Assembly: GCA_030530315.1 (NCBI GenBank) | Contig: JAUMVG010000023.1 | Coordinates: forward strand, 1 to 46,877 | Origin: Clostridia bacterium | GTDB taxonomy: Bacteria > Bacillota > Clostridia > Christensenellales > Aristaeellaceae | Direction: 5' to 3' | Length of the DNA: 46,877 nt | Shown here: piece by piece, positions 6,804 through 15,772 of the stretch | Layout: each line of letters begins with the position of its first letter | How positions within the stretch are numbered: the stretch's first letter is position 1 | The notes under the pieces: model-generated | The model's database searches: none | Seen by the model: the letters and a program-made list of their open reading frames with translations, nothing else | Told to the model about the DNA's origin: nothing | Made by a program: the position numbers and the translations under genes

Positions 6804-8561
6804 TCACATCTCGTCGAAAATGGTCTCCTTGTCGGGGTTCTCCTTCGGGGCCAGGGGCAGCGTGATCAGGAATTCGGTGCCCTCGCCCAGCTTGGACTGC
6901 ACCTCGATCTCGCCGTTCATCGAGCGGACGATGTGCTTGACGATGGCAAGGCCCAGGCCCGTACCGCCCATCTGGCGGGAACGGCCCTTGTCCACGCGGT
7001 AGAAGCGCTCGAACAGGCGCGGCAGGTTCTCCTCCGCGATGCCGATGCCGGTGTCGGAGATGGTCACGTTCGCCTCCTGATCGTTGGCGAACACCTGCAC
7101 CGTCACGGAGCCGCCGGGTTTATTGTACTTGATGGCGTTCTCCGTCAGGTTGATCAGCAGCTGCTCCACGCGGTCAGGATTGCCGATGATGTACACCGGG
7201 TCGGTGTTCATCCTGTAATTGATCGTGACTTCCTTTTCCTTCGCGTGGATGGACAGCATCTCGCACACGTCATAGGCCTTCTTGTCCAGGCGTATGCGCT
7301 CGGTAGCCACCTCGTCGCTGCCGGATTCCAGCTTGCTGATGGACAGTATGTCGTTGATCAGCCGCGTCAGCCGCTCCGTCTCCATCTGAATGATGTTCAG
7401 GAATTTGTGGGCCATCTCAGGTTTGTCGATGGCGCCGGCCTGGAGCGTCTCGACGAAGCCGCGGATGGACGTCAGCGGGGTCTTCAACTCATGGGAGACG
7501 TTCGCGGCGAAATCGGTGCGCACCTGCTCCAGACGGCGCAGCTCTGTTATGTCCTCCACGATGGCCAACGCGCCGACCACCTTGTCGTCCTGCCGCATCG
7601 GCGACACGTACAGGCGCAGCGGCCTGTGGCCTCGACCTACGGCGGTCCTGGCGGCCACCTCGTTGGTGTACACGCCGCCCTGGCGCATGGCCTCGGTAAA
7701 TACGGCGTCCAGCTTGACGTCCTTGGAGACGTCGCTGACGTACTTGTACTCAGGGTTGCCCACGATGCCCAGCAGCTTCTTCGCCACGGAGGTGATGAAG
7801 ATCACCCGCATGTTTTCATCTACGGCGATGATGCCGTTCTGCATCTGGGACATGACCGAGCTCAGCACATGATTTCTGTTCTTCTGGCTGAATATGCGAT
7901 CCTGAATCCGTGCGATGATTGCATTGTATTCGACTGCCTGCTGGTCGTGCTCCGGGAAGCCCTCGATTCTGGCGTCGAAGTTTCCGTCAGAGAAGCTGTC
8001 CAGCGCCTGCATGACGGCATTGACGCGCTTCTCCCGTTTCAGCACGCTGGACATCACAACCAAGAACAAAACCATGCTCAGGCCAAAGATCAGCGCAAGC
8101 AGGATCAGGCTCTTGTTGCGGCCAAGCACACCCCAGCCGTTTACATCCACATTGGCATAAAGCAAAAACGCGCCATCCTCGTACCGATAGATGGCGTAGG
8201 ATGCAGGCTTGCCCGCAGCGTTTTTATGGTTATAAACCACAGCTTCTCTGGCTTTGGCCAGGGCCATATCTTCGCCAGAGAGCTGTGAATATATTTCGCT
8301 GGAGGCATAATAAGCCGTTCCATCCGGATAATAAAGCGCTTTTACCGTTTCTTCGCTCAACGATAAAGACTGCAGCGTATTTGCGCGCAGTTCCATATCG
8401 TCGGTGCCGCTGAAATCGCCGGTGACCTTGCACATGACATAGAGGTCCCTGCGCAATTCCTCGTTCGATTCATCGGCCAGCTTGGAACAGTTATAGCCAA
8501 ATAACAATGTGAGGGCAACCATCGAAATCAGGGTCACAATTAATGTAACCCTTGATTTCAT
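6804..8561 (-). CDS. phoR: PhoR/PnpS-like sensor histidine kinase
   Basis: A 585-aa membrane kinase. Order: TM1 at 5-22, extracytoplasmic sensor at about 25-148, TM2 at 151-172, HAMP to about 225, a PAS domain at 235-340, HisKA with His357 in VSHELKTPL, and an ATPase domain with N-box NLTENAIKYN (471-480), G1 DTGIG (503-507), F-box FERFYR and G2 GTGLG (533-537). The start codon overlaps the stop of the response-regulator gene (ATGA), so the two are coupled. This architecture matches PhoR-type kinases that answer phosphate or envelope signals; the exact signal is not shown by the sequence. Confidence 0.88.
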   Translation of the reverse strand: MKSRVTLIVTLISMVALTLLFGYNCSKLADESNEELRRDLYVMCKVTGDFSGTDDMELRANTLQSLSLSEETVKALYYPDGTAYYASSEIYSQLSGEDMALAKAREAVVYNHKNAAGKPASYAIYRYEDGAFLLYANVDVNGWGVLGRNKSLILLALIFGLSMVLFLVVMSSVLKREKRVNAVMQALDSFSDGNFDARIEGFPEHDQQAVEYNAIIARIQDRIFSQKNRNHVLSSVMSQMQNGIIAVDENMRVIFITSVAKKLLGIVGNPEYKYVSDVSKDVKLDAVFTEAMRQGGVYTNEVAARTAVGRGHRPLRLYVSPMRQDDKVVGALAIVEDITELRRLEQVRTDFAANVSHELKTPLTSIRGFVETLQAGAIDKPEMAHKFLNIIQMETERLTRLINDILSISKLESGSDEVATERIRLDKKAYDVCEMLSIHAKEKEVTINYRMNTDPVYIIGNPDRVEQLLINLTENAIKYNKPGGSVTVQVFANDQEANVTISDTGIGIAEENLPRLFERFYRVDKGRSRQMGGTGLGLAIVKHIVRSMNGEIEVQSKLGEGTEFLITLPLAPKENPDKETIFDEM

Positions 8562-9259
8562 AGGCGATTCTCCTGACGGTCGTTGAACTTGTAGCCGACG
8601 CCGCGAATGGTCTCGATGTAGTGGGCATCGTCACCCAGCTTCTGGCGGATGTGACGGATGTGGACATCGACCGTGCGGGTCTCGCCATAGAACTCATAGC
8701 CCCAGATGCGATCCAGCAGGAAGTCGCGGGTCAGCACCTTGCCGCGGCTGAGCACCAGCAGCTTGAGAAGCTCGAACTCCTTCAGCGTCAGGGACAGCTT
8801 TTCGCCGTTGCGGAAGGCCTCGTAGTTGCCGACATCGATGGTCAGGCCGCCCACGTGAAGGATTCCCTCCTCCTCGTTCTGAGGAGCGGCACGGCGCAGC
8901 AGGGCCTTGACGCGGGCGATCAGCTCGCGCACGGAGAAGGGCTTGGTGATGTAGTCATCCGCGCCAAGCTCCAGGCCGAGGATCTTGTCTACTTCGTCGC
9001 CCTTCGCGGTCAGCATAATAATCGGAATATCGGCGGTGGTGGGCGCGCTCTTCAGGCGGCGGCAAACTTCCATGCCATCGATTCCGGGGAGCATAATGTC
9101 CAGCAGAACCATTGCGGGACGCTCATGCGCACAGACCACCAGCGCATCCTCGCCTGTGGCGGCAGTGACAACTCGGTAGCCGGAAGCCTCAAGATTGAAC
9201 GAAAGCAGTTCAAGAATGTGGGCTTCATCGTCGACGGCCAGAATCAACTCATTTGCCAT
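8558..9259 (-). CDS. phoP: OmpR/PhoB-family response regulator
   Basis: A 233-aa regulator: receiver domain 1-120 with acidic pair Asp10-Asp11, phosphoacceptor Asp54 in VLLDIMLPG and Lys near LTAKGD, then a winged-helix DNA-binding domain whose C-terminus reads DVHIRHIRQKLG and IRGVGYKF. It is the partner of the overlapping histidine kinase. The gene follows nrdR by 31 bases with no terminator, so it is likely co-transcribed with it. PhoP/PhoB naming reflects domain similarity; a pho regulon is not proven here. Confidence 0.9.
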   Translation of the reverse strand: MANELILAVDDEAHILELLSFNLEASGYRVVTAATGEDALVVCAHERPAMVLLDIMLPGIDGMEVCRRLKSAPTTADIPIIMLTAKGDEVDKILGLELGADDYITKPFSVRELIARVKALLRRAAPQNEEEGILHVGGLTIDVGNYEAFRNGEKLSLTLKEFELLKLLVLSRGKVLTRDFLLDRIWGYEFYGETRTVDVHIRHIRQKLGDDAHYIETIRGVGYKFNDRQENRL

Positions 9260-9290
9260 GTGCGTATCCTCTCTCTTTCATAGTATTTGG

Positions 9291-9779
9291 TTATCTGACG
9301 GAGTCACCATCAGTAGTACCCGAATCAAAATCGGCCAGCAGCTTGTTCAGCTCATCCCGAAAGCTCTGGATATCCCTGAATTGGCGATAGACGGAGGCGA
9401 AGCGGACATAGGCCACTTCGTCCAGGCTTTTCAGGCCGTCCATCACCAGCTCGCCGACCATCTTGCTGGTGATCTCCGAATCCGGCTGGTTGTTGAGCTT
9501 TTGCTCAATATCCCGCACCAGTTCGTCGATCCTTCCAAGGGAGACAGGGCGCTTCTCGCACGCCTTCACGATACCGGAGCGCAGCTTCTCGACGTCAAAC
9601 GCCTCACGCGTTTGGTCCTTCTTGACGATCATCAGCGGGACCAGATCGATGCGCTCATAGGTCGTGAAGCGCCTTCCGCAGCTTTCGCACTCGCGCCTGC
9701 GCCGTATGGAAGTGCCGTCGTCGTTTTGGCGGGAATCCACCACCCGACTCTGAGTACACCCGCAATAGGCACACCTCAT
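9291..9779 (-). CDS. nrdR: NrdR ribonucleotide reductase repressor
   Basis: A 162-aa protein with the NrdR zinc ribbon (Cys3, Cys6, Cys31, Cys34; opening MRCAYCG) and an ATP-cone from about 49 to 139 (VKKDQTREAFDVEKLRSGI). NrdR senses ATP/dATP and represses nrd operons through paired NrdR boxes. Length is typical. The start has GAGGTGAG upstream and its own promoter at 9802-9830. No ribonucleotide reductase gene is in the window. Confidence 0.96.
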   Translation of the reverse strand: MRCAYCGCTQSRVVDSRQNDDGTSIRRRRECESCGRRFTTYERIDLVPLMIVKKDQTREAFDVEKLRSGIVKACEKRPVSLGRIDELVRDIEQKLNNQPDSEITSKMVGELVMDGLKSLDEVAYVRFASVYRQFRDIQSFRDELNKLLADFDSGTTDGDSVR

Positions 9780-9801
9780 GGCATCTCACCTCGTATACTC
9801 T

Positions 9802-9830
9802 ATTATACACAAAAAATAACGTAAAGTCCA
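9802..9830 (-). promoter_or_regulatory. nrdR promoter
   Basis: Minus strand TGGACT (9830-9825), 17-base spacer rich in T, TATAAT (9807-9802). Likely drives nrdR and the two-component genes behind it. Confidence 0.65.
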
Positions 9831-9894
9831 GTCTTTTTTAGAATTTTATTGCATTATCCCGCGAGAATTCGGGGGTTTGGCGTCAAAAATTCAT

Positions 9895-10149
9895 CTAATT
9901 GCCATCCATTCGCTCGCAATCCACCTCCACGAGGATCACATCGTCCCCGATGCGACGCACGCGATCCCATTCTATGACCACGCCTTCCCGATCCTGCCTG
10001 AAAAGTGCGAGTATGCCGCCGCTCCGTCCCGGCACGACGAGGGCCTCCGCGCAGGCTGAATCGTTCAGCAAAAGGTCGATGGGCCGCCCCAGCTTCCTGC
10101 CATCACAGATGTTGATGACATCCTTGCGCCTGATCTCCGAAAAACTCAT
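9895..10149 (-). CDS. ylmC: YlmC/YmxH-family sporulation protein
   Basis: An 84-aa PRC-barrel-like protein, MSFSEIRRKDVINICDGRKL then LGRPIDLLLN, matching the YlmC/YmxH family found in endospore formers. Its function is unknown; the family is annotated as sporulation-associated. The start at 10149 is chosen because GGGAGG lies 7 bases upstream; a longer reading from upstream ATGs lacks this. It is divergent from spoIIGA across a region with several Spo0A boxes, one of which (10206-10212) is close enough to affect it. Confidence 0.85.
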   Translation of the reverse strand: MSFSEIRRKDVINICDGRKLGRPIDLLLNDSACAEALVVPGRSGGILALFRQDREGVVIEWDRVRRIGDDVILVEVDCERMDGN

Positions 10150-10205
10150 GCTGCCACCTCCCGTAACCATGCTATGAGTTTTCCGCCGATCCCGTGCGAA
10201 TCCGC

Positions 10206-10459
10206 TGTCGAAGGGCATTGTTTTCCGTCAAAGCCCGCGATTTTTGGCGCATTTTATCGACATTGACCGTTTCCACCGACAGGCGCGACACGGCTCCCCC
10301 ATGGGCGGGCGCGGTGGGCTCTGCTCGGGCCAAGGCTCCCCTTGCATCCCGTTTTTCATCCGGATCGCGTTCCTGCCTGTCGAAGCGCGTGTCGAAACCC
10401 GGCGCGACTGTGCCGAATATCGCGACATTTTCCCGATACAATTCCACGCCACTTCGACA
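10206..10459. promoter_or_regulatory. Spo0A box cluster before spoIIGA-sigE
   Basis: The 368-base gap between ylmC and spoIIGA holds no gene but has repeated 0A boxes (consensus TGNCGAA): exact TGTCGAA at 10206-10212, 10378-10384 and 10390-10396, TGCCGAA at 10411-10417, an inverted TTCGACA at 10453-10459, and a one-mismatch ATCGACA at 10256-10262. A TACAAT at 10437-10442 could be the -10; the box at 10411-10417 then sits where a widely spaced -35 would be. In Bacillus subtilis spoIIG, Spo0A~P activates a promoter with 22-base spacing from boxes overlapping -35, which this resembles. Confidence 0.75.
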
Positions 10460-10517
10460 CGAAATCGTTGAGGGAGGCATGCCCCTTCGGCTATCATGAT
10501 ACGGCGAGGTGAGGCGC

Positions 10518-11261
10518 GTGAGCATCGAGGTCTTTCTGCTGGTCAACCTGGCGGCGGATCTCGCGCTGCTGTGCGTCGCCGCGCGGTGCTCGGGCTGCTT
10601 TAACTGGCGGCGCGCCCTTGCCTCGGCGCTTCTGGCCACAGGCTTCGCGCTCGCCGAAACGCTGTGGCCGCTCCCCCATTTCGCCCTTCCGGCGCAGGTT
10701 CTCCTGCTGGCGCTGATTTCGATGCTGCTGTCCGGGCGCTGGGATTTCCGTACCTGGTCGCGTCCCGCCCTTCTGCTCTGCGAAGGCGCTCTGCTCAGCG
10801 GCGGCGTGGCGTCGCTCTGTTTGGGCGGAACCCGGAGCCAATCCGGCGGCGTTCTGTGCGCTCTCTCGGGGGCACTGCTGACGGCGCTGACCTGCGCGGG
10901 CCGCCGCGCCGCGCGTTGGCAGGTGCACTTACTGCTGCGCTCACCCACTGGAACGGCCCGATTCACCGCCCTGGTGGACACCGGCAACCGCCTGCGGGAG
11001 CCCATCTCCGGCCTGCCGGTGCTCATCGCCGAGGAAAAGCTGGTCAGGGCCATTCTTCCGGAGGACGGCTACCGGATACTGAGCTACAGCTCCGTGGGCG
11101 GCGGCGGCAGGATGGCCTGCTTCAAGCCCAGCGGGATCTGGATCGAGCGCGGCCACCGAAGGACCCGTGCCCCGGACGTCTGGGTGGCGGTCTCGGCCCA
11201 TCCCCTTCCCGGCGCCTATCGTGCCCTTGCGCCCTGCGAATTCGCGAACTATTCCCATTAG
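10518..11261 (+). CDS. spoIIGA: Sigma-E processing peptidase SpoIIGA
   Basis: A 247-aa protein with an N-terminal half of about five membrane segments and a C-terminal half with an aspartyl-protease-like motif ALVDTGN, Asp154. SpoIIGA cleaves pro-sigma-E at the sporulation septum when signalled by SpoIIR. It sits 22 bases before sigE, the standard pairing. Start: GTG at 10518 follows GAGGTGAGG; an in-frame GTG at 10509 has a worse ribosome site. The opening then reads like family members, a short hydrophobic start such as [10 protein letters not shown]. Expression should depend on the upstream Spo0A boxes. Confidence 0.9.
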   Translation: MSIEVFLLVNLAADLALLCVAARCSGCFNWRRALASALLATGFALAETLWPLPHFALPAQVLLLALISMLLSGRWDFRTWSRPALLLCEGALLSGGVASLCLGGTRSQSGGVLCALSGALLTALTCAGRRAARWQVHLLLRSPTGTARFTALVDTGNRLREPISGLPVLIAEEKLVRAILPEDGYRILSYSSVGGGGRMACFKPSGIWIERGHRRTRAPDVWVAVSAHPLPGAYRALAPCEFANYSH

Positions 11262-11283
11262 ATACATAGAGGAGGAAACCGTC

Positions 11284-11991
11284 ATGGCCGTTAAATCCAT
11301 CAGGCAATCCATTTTCGGTCTCATCGTACAGATCCGCCGCGGCTCCGTGTGCTACATCGGCGGCAGCGACCTGCTGCCGCCCCCGCTCTCCCGGGAGGAG
11401 GAGGTCGCGCTGATGCGCCGGGCCAACCAGGGCGACGGCGGCGCCCGTTCCACGCTGATCGAGCGCAACCTCCGACTGGTCGTCTACATCGCCCGCAAGT
11501 TCGAAAACACCGGCATCAGCATTGAGGATCTGATCTCCATCGGGGCCATCGGCCTGATCAAAGCGGTTAACTCGTTCGACCCGGACAAGAACATCAAGCT
11601 GGCCACCTATGCCTCACGCTGCATCGAAAACGAGATCCTGATGGTGCTGCGCAAGACCAATCGGCTCAAGTCAGAGGTGTCCTTCGACGAGCCGTTGAAC
11701 ACGGACTGGGACGGCAATGAGCTGCTGCTGTCGGACATCCTCGGCACAGAGCCGGACCTTGTGAGCCGGGACCTGGACAACGACATCGAAAAGCAGATGC
11801 TCCACAGCGCCATCCAAAAGCTGAACGCCCGGGAGAAGTACATCGTCGGCCTGCGCTATGGCATCGGCGAGGACAAGGAGCACACCCAGAAGGAGGTCGC
11901 TGACCTGATGGGCATCTCCCAGAGCTACATATCCCGGCTGGAAAAGCGCATCATCGGAAAGCTCAGGGAAGAGCTGGCACGGATGGCCTGA
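11284..11991 (+). CDS. sigE: Sporulation sigma factor sigma-E (pro-form)
   Basis: A 235-aa sigma-70 family protein, nearly colinear with Bacillus sigma-[14 protein letters not shown] near residue 24-36, region 2 [42 protein letters not shown], and region 4 [20 protein letters not shown]. The first 20-odd residues (hydrophobic and basic) are the pro-sequence removed by SpoIIGA, just before CYIGG. Sigma-E runs early mother-cell transcription. Start ATG 11284 has GAGGAGGA upstream. Terminated by a hairpin at 12012-12039. Confidence 0.97.
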   Translation: MAVKSIRQSIFGLIVQIRRGSVCYIGGSDLLPPPLSREEEVALMRRANQGDGGARSTLIERNLRLVVYIARKFENTGISIEDLISIGAIGLIKAVNSFDPDKNIKLATYASRCIENEILMVLRKTNRLKSEVSFDEPLNTDWDGNELLLSDILGTEPDLVSRDLDNDIEKQMLHSAIQKLNAREKYIVGLRYGIGEDKEHTQKEVADLMGISQSYISRLEKRIIGKLREELARMA

Positions 11992-12005
11992 ATAGCATCT
12001 CTCAC

Positions 12006-12039
12006 AAAAAAACGGCTGCCAATGCTGACAGCCGTTTTT
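12006..12039. terminator. Bidirectional terminator between sigE and the mgl operon
   Basis: Stem ACGGCTG (12012-12018) with CAGCCGT (12029-12035), flanked by an A-run on the left and T5 on the right, so it can end both sigE (plus) and the mgl operon (minus). Confidence 0.85.
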
Positions 12040-12082
12040 CATGCGGTCTTCACCACGCAAACCGAGCGGATCAAGGCGCTCG

Positions 12083-12352
12083 CTATCTCTGGGGCGTGCC
12101 CGTGGCGATGCCATACACCAGGGCAAAGACCAGCAGGATCACCGTCGCGACGATGATGACGTTCATCGTCGTCACGGACACCTTGTCCTTGATCCGGTCG
12201 TACAGCTTGTAGCACCGGGGCGTCCGCGGCAGGGGGTTCCCCGCCGCGTCCGTCCGCTCGGCTTCCAGCTTGCGCTGGCCAGCCTTTTCGGCCTGTTCCA
12301 TGCGCGCCCTGGCAGCGCGGTCCTCGCTGCTGATGCCGTTCTGATGTGCCAT
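12083..12352 (-). CDS. Small single-pass membrane protein of the mgl operon
   Basis: An 89-aa protein of no recognised family. Residues 1-60 are charged and partly helical (ERAARARMEQAEKAG-like content), followed by one hydrophobic segment at about 63-85 and a short tail. Its ATG begins right after the mglC TAA (one base between), so it is translationally coupled to the permease. It is the last gene before the terminator. An accessory role in the sugar transporter is inferred only from position. Confidence 0.7.
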   Translation of the reverse strand: MAHQNGISSEDRAARARMEQAEKAGQRKLEAERTDAAGNPLPRTPRCYKLYDRIKDKVSVTTMNVIIVATVILLVFALVYGIATGTPQR

Positions 12353-12353
12353 A

Positions 12354-14021
12354 TTACTTCTTCACGATGTACTTGCGCACGTCGATGGAGACGGCCAGGA
12401 TGATGATCAGACCGCGGATGATGTACTGGATGTAGGGGTTGACACCCAGGAAGTTCAGGGCGTACACGATGGCTTGCATGATGACCGCGCCGATGACGAC
12501 GCCCTGGATGGTGCCGACGCCGCCGGAGAAGGACACGCCGCCGACCACGACCGCGCTGATGGCGTCGGTCTCATAGTTCAGACCGGTATTCGCGCCAACG
12601 GCGGTGATGCGGGCCGCCTCCAGGAAGGACGCGATGCCGTACAGCACACCGGCCATCAGGTAGACCAGCATGATGGTCTTGGCCACGTTGACGCCGGAGA
12701 CCGCGGCAGCCTCGGTGTTGCCGCCCACGGCGAACATGTTCTTGCCCAGGGTGGTCTTGTTCCAGATCACCCACACGATGGCCGCCATCACGATGAAGTA
12801 GATGACCACCACGGGGATGCGGATATCGCCCAGGTAGATGCCGCCCGCGGCCACGTTCAGGAACGTGGAGTCAAAGGTGGACAGCGCCTGCGCGGTGCCG
12901 GAGGGCTGGGACTCGATGTACAGGCAGTTGGCGCCGTAAGCGATCAGCTGGGTGCCCAGGGTGACGATGAAGGCGTGCAAATGCAGCTTTGCAACGCCAA
13001 AGCCGTTGATCATGCTGAACAGCACGGCCACGGAGATGGAGGCCAGCAGCGGCACCAGCAGGCCCAAGCCGTTCAGAGGAGCGACCATGGTGGGATACAT
13101 GCGGCTGGCATAGGTCACGGACTGCACCAGGGAGGCCGTCATGGCGGCGGAGATGCCCAGCACGCGGCCAATGGACAGGTCGGTGCCGGCCAGCACGATC
13201 AGGCCCGCGCAGCCCAGAGCCAGGATGCCCTTGGTGGAGGCGTTCTGCAGGATGTTCAGGATGTTGTCGATGCTCAGGAAGTCCGGGCGCAGGATCGACA
13301 CGACGATCAGGATCAGGCCCAGGATGATGAACAGCGCGTAGTTCAGCAGTGCCGCCGAGATCTTCTCAAACTTCGGATTGGCCGCCTTCACGCGGGCGCG
13401 GGGCTTGAGGCTCATAGCCGCGATCAGGAAGTACGCGCCGGCGATGACGATCAGGATCAGGCCGCAGAACATCACCAGTACCGCGTTGGTCATGTGCTTG
13501 TTGTTCAGCAGCTCCGGCAGGCCCTGGCGATACAGGTCCAGCAGCGCCTCATTGCCGGCCAGCGCGGCGAACTCCTCCTCGCTGACGCCCAGCGCCTCGC
13601 GGGCCATCTGCTCGCGCATGGGATCGCTGCGCTCATGGTCCATGACCAGCTCGTTGAAGTTCTCCTCGGTCACGGTCTCGTCCACGCTCTGGGCGTAGGC
13701 GAAGAACGCCTCGCGGTCCTTGGACTTCTTCACAGCTTCCTCATAGGCGACGCGGGCGTCCACGGTGCTGTCGACGGCAGCGGCGTCAAGTCCCAGGCTC
13801 TTCAGGAAGGCGCGCACCTTGTCGGCGCCGATTTTGGAAACATCGCCCAGTCCAGTCAGAGTATCCGGCGCCTGGATGAAGCCCATGGCGTCCTTCTTGC
13901 TGACGCCCATCATGTCCGCGGCGTTGTTGTAGATATTCCTGCCGGTGATGCCATAGGCGGCCAGCGCGATGCCCACAACCAGCACGATCAACATGATAAT
14001 GGAAACAATTCTCTTTTTCAT
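12354..14021 (-). CDS. mglC: Galactose/methyl-galactoside ABC permease with N-terminal extension
   Basis: A 555-aa permease; the usual MglC is about 335 aa. The MglC/RbsC-type core starts near residue 220 and shows LVLAGTDLSIGRVLG and a C-terminal AVVVGGVSFSGGVGTIQGVV. The first 220 residues add TM1 (5-25), a charged helical segment of about 150 residues that would face outside, and TM2 (179-203). The reading frame is continuous and the ribosome site before 14021 is good (GGAGAGAGAGGG), so this is not a start error. It forms the membrane channel for mglA and mglB products. The extension has no recognised domain. Confidence 0.9.
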   Translation of the reverse strand: MKKRIVSIIMLIVLVVGIALAAYGITGRNIYNNAADMMGVSKKDAMGFIQAPDTLTGLGDVSKIGADKVRAFLKSLGLDAAAVDSTVDARVAYEEAVKKSKDREAFFAYAQSVDETVTEENFNELVMDHERSDPMREQMAREALGVSEEEFAALAGNEALLDLYRQGLPELLNNKHMTNAVLVMFCGLILIVIAGAYFLIAAMSLKPRARVKAANPKFEKISAALLNYALFIILGLILIVVSILRPDFLSIDNILNILQNASTKGILALGCAGLIVLAGTDLSIGRVLGISAAMTASLVQSVTYASRMYPTMVAPLNGLGLLVPLLASISVAVLFSMINGFGVAKLHLHAFIVTLGTQLIAYGANCLYIESQPSGTAQALSTFDSTFLNVAAGGIYLGDIRIPVVVIYFIVMAAIVWVIWNKTTLGKNMFAVGGNTEAAAVSGVNVAKTIMLVYLMAGVLYGIASFLEAARITAVGANTGLNYETDAISAVVVGGVSFSGGVGTIQGVVIGAVIMQAIVYALNFLGVNPYIQYIIRGLIIILAVSIDVRKYIVKK

Positions 14022-14053
14022 GTTATTTACCCTCTCTCTCCAAACGCAGATAA

Positions 14054-15571
14054 TCAGACATACTTCGCAGCCAGTGCCATGATCGTCTCCTGCTCGCCGG
14101 GGATGCCGCCGAAGTCCTTGCCGCGCTCCACGATGCCGGCCAGCCGTCCGTTGGACATGACCAGTATGCGGTCGCAGATGCCCAGCAGCTCGGGCATTTC
14201 GGAGGAGACCATCATGACGCCCTTCCCCTGGGAGGCCAGGTTCAGGATCAGCTCGTAGATCTCATATTTGGAACCGACGTCGATGCCTCGGGTCGGCTCG
14301 TCCAACAGCAGCACGTCCGGCTGGGTCAGCAGCCAGCGGCCGATGATGACCTTCTGCTGGTTGCCGCCGGAGAGGCTCTTGATGTGGGTGCGCTGGGACG
14401 GGGTCTTGACGCGCATGGATTCGATGACCCACGCGGTGTCCTTGTTCATCTTGCCGCCGTTCAGCAGCGGCTTGCCATAGGCGTTCACGTTGGCGATGAT
14501 CGAGTTGAATAGGATACTCGCCTCGCCGAAGATGCCGGTGGCGCGGCGCTCCTCGGTAATCAGGGCGAAGCCGTTGTTGCGGGCCTCGTCGGTGGTGACG
14601 TTCTCGATCTTCTTGCCGCGCATGTCCACCTCGCCGCCGCCCTTGGTGAAGTAGCCGAACAGCGTGTTCAAAAGCTCGGTGCGCCTCGAACCCACCAGGC
14701 CGGCCACGCCCAGGACCTCGCCCTCATGCAGCTGGAAGCTGACATCGTGGCAGGTGGGCTCGTACATGCCGCTCAGGCCCTTGACATCCAGCAGCACCTT
14801 TCCCACCACGTTGTTCTTCGGCGGGAAGCGGTTGGACATCTCGCGGTTGACCATCAGGCGGATGATCTCGTCGGTGGTCAGCTCACTGGCCGGACGGGTG
14901 GCGACCCACTGGCCGTCGCGCATGATGGTGACGTCGTCGGAGATGCGCAGGATCTCGTCCATCTTATGGGAGATGTAGATGATGCCCACGCCCTTGGCCG
15001 TCAGGCGGTTCATGATGCGGAACAGGTGCTCGACCTCGTCCTCAGTCAGGGAGGAGGTCGGCTCGTCCAGCACCAGGATCTTCGCGTTGTACGACACGGC
15101 CTTGGCGATCTCGACCATCTGGCGCTTGGAGACGGACAGCGTGCCGATGATGGTGCGCGGGTCCACGTCGATCTCCAGGTCGTCGAATATGGTCTTGGTC
15201 TCCTGGTACATCTTCCGGGAGTCCACCATGCCGATCTTGTTCAGCGGGAAGCGGCCCAGATAGACGTTCTCCATGACGGAGCGCCGGAGCACCTGGTTCA
15301 ACTCTTGGTGCACCATGGCCACGCCGTTGTCCAGCGCGTCGCGGGGGCTGGTAAAGGTGACGGGCTGACCGTTCATCGTGATGGTGCCGCCGTCACGGGT
15401 GTAGATGCCAAACAGGCACTTCATCAGCGTCGATTTTCCCGCACCGTTTTCTCCCATCAGCGCGTGAACCGTGCCCGTTCTCAATTGCAGCTTCGCGTGA
15501 TCCAACGCCTTGACGCCGGGAAACTGCTTCTCAATGTCCAGCATCTCAAGCAGATACTGTTGTTCGGACAT
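14054..15571 (-). CDS. mglA: Galactose/methyl-galactoside ABC ATPase MglA
   Basis: A 505-aa tandem ABC ATPase of the ribose/galactose importer type. The first domain has Walker [10 protein letters not shown] (about 37-45), signature [14 protein letters not shown] and Walker [12 protein letters not shown]; the second has a degenerate P-loop [11 protein letters not shown] and an intact signature [15 protein letters not shown] with [14 protein letters not shown] degenerate second P-loop is normal for this family. Start has GAGGTAAATC upstream. Lies 32 bases before mglC and 201 bases after mglB, with a hairpin between mglB and mglA. Confidence 0.94.
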   Translation of the reverse strand: MSEQQYLLEMLDIEKQFPGVKALDHAKLQLRTGTVHALMGENGAGKSTLMKCLFGIYTRDGGTITMNGQPVTFTSPRDALDNGVAMVHQELNQVLRRSVMENVYLGRFPLNKIGMVDSRKMYQETKTIFDDLEIDVDPRTIIGTLSVSKRQMVEIAKAVSYNAKILVLDEPTSSLTEDEVEHLFRIMNRLTAKGVGIIYISHKMDEILRISDDVTIMRDGQWVATRPASELTTDEIIRLMVNREMSNRFPPKNNVVGKVLLDVKGLSGMYEPTCHDVSFQLHEGEVLGVAGLVGSRRTELLNTLFGYFTKGGGEVDMRGKKIENVTTDEARNNGFALITEERRATGIFGEASILFNSIIANVNAYGKPLLNGGKMNKDTAWVIESMRVKTPSQRTHIKSLSGGNQQKVIIGRWLLTQPDVLLLDEPTRGIDVGSKYEIYELILNLASQGKGVMMVSSEMPELLGICDRILVMSNGRLAGIVERGKDFGGIPGEQETIMALAAKYV

Positions 15572-15704
15572 GATTTACCTCACCACTTTTCACAGTATTA
15601 TCGTCGTTTACAATGACTGTTCATCGCCCCACAGGGGCGCCGCTCTGCCATCCGCGTTTACGAATGGCACAGCCCCGCCTCCGTTTGCCATGTGCTCTCA
15701 AATA

Positions 15705-15736
15705 CGGTTCCGGCGACACTATGGTCGCCGGAACCG
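15705..15736 (-). other. Intercistronic stem-loop between mglB and mglA
   Basis: A perfect 13-bp stem (15705-15717 with 15724-15736) and 6-nt loop, 37 bases past the mglB stop. No T-run follows on the minus strand, so it more likely protects the mglB mRNA or causes partial termination, giving more binding protein than ATPase and permease. Confidence 0.65.
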
Positions 15737-15772
15737 TCTGACTGCGTTGATCAGACCGATTGCGCGGCAGGA

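Noticed and set aside
10172-10508. Open frames on both strands between ylmC and spoIIGA
   Set aside because: Arginine-rich shadow translations; the segment is better explained by Spo0A boxes and promoter.
12474-14258. Plus-strand open frame of about 594 codons
   Set aside because: Lies opposite mglC and mglA; low-complexity Asp/His/Gln-rich translation and no ribosome site.
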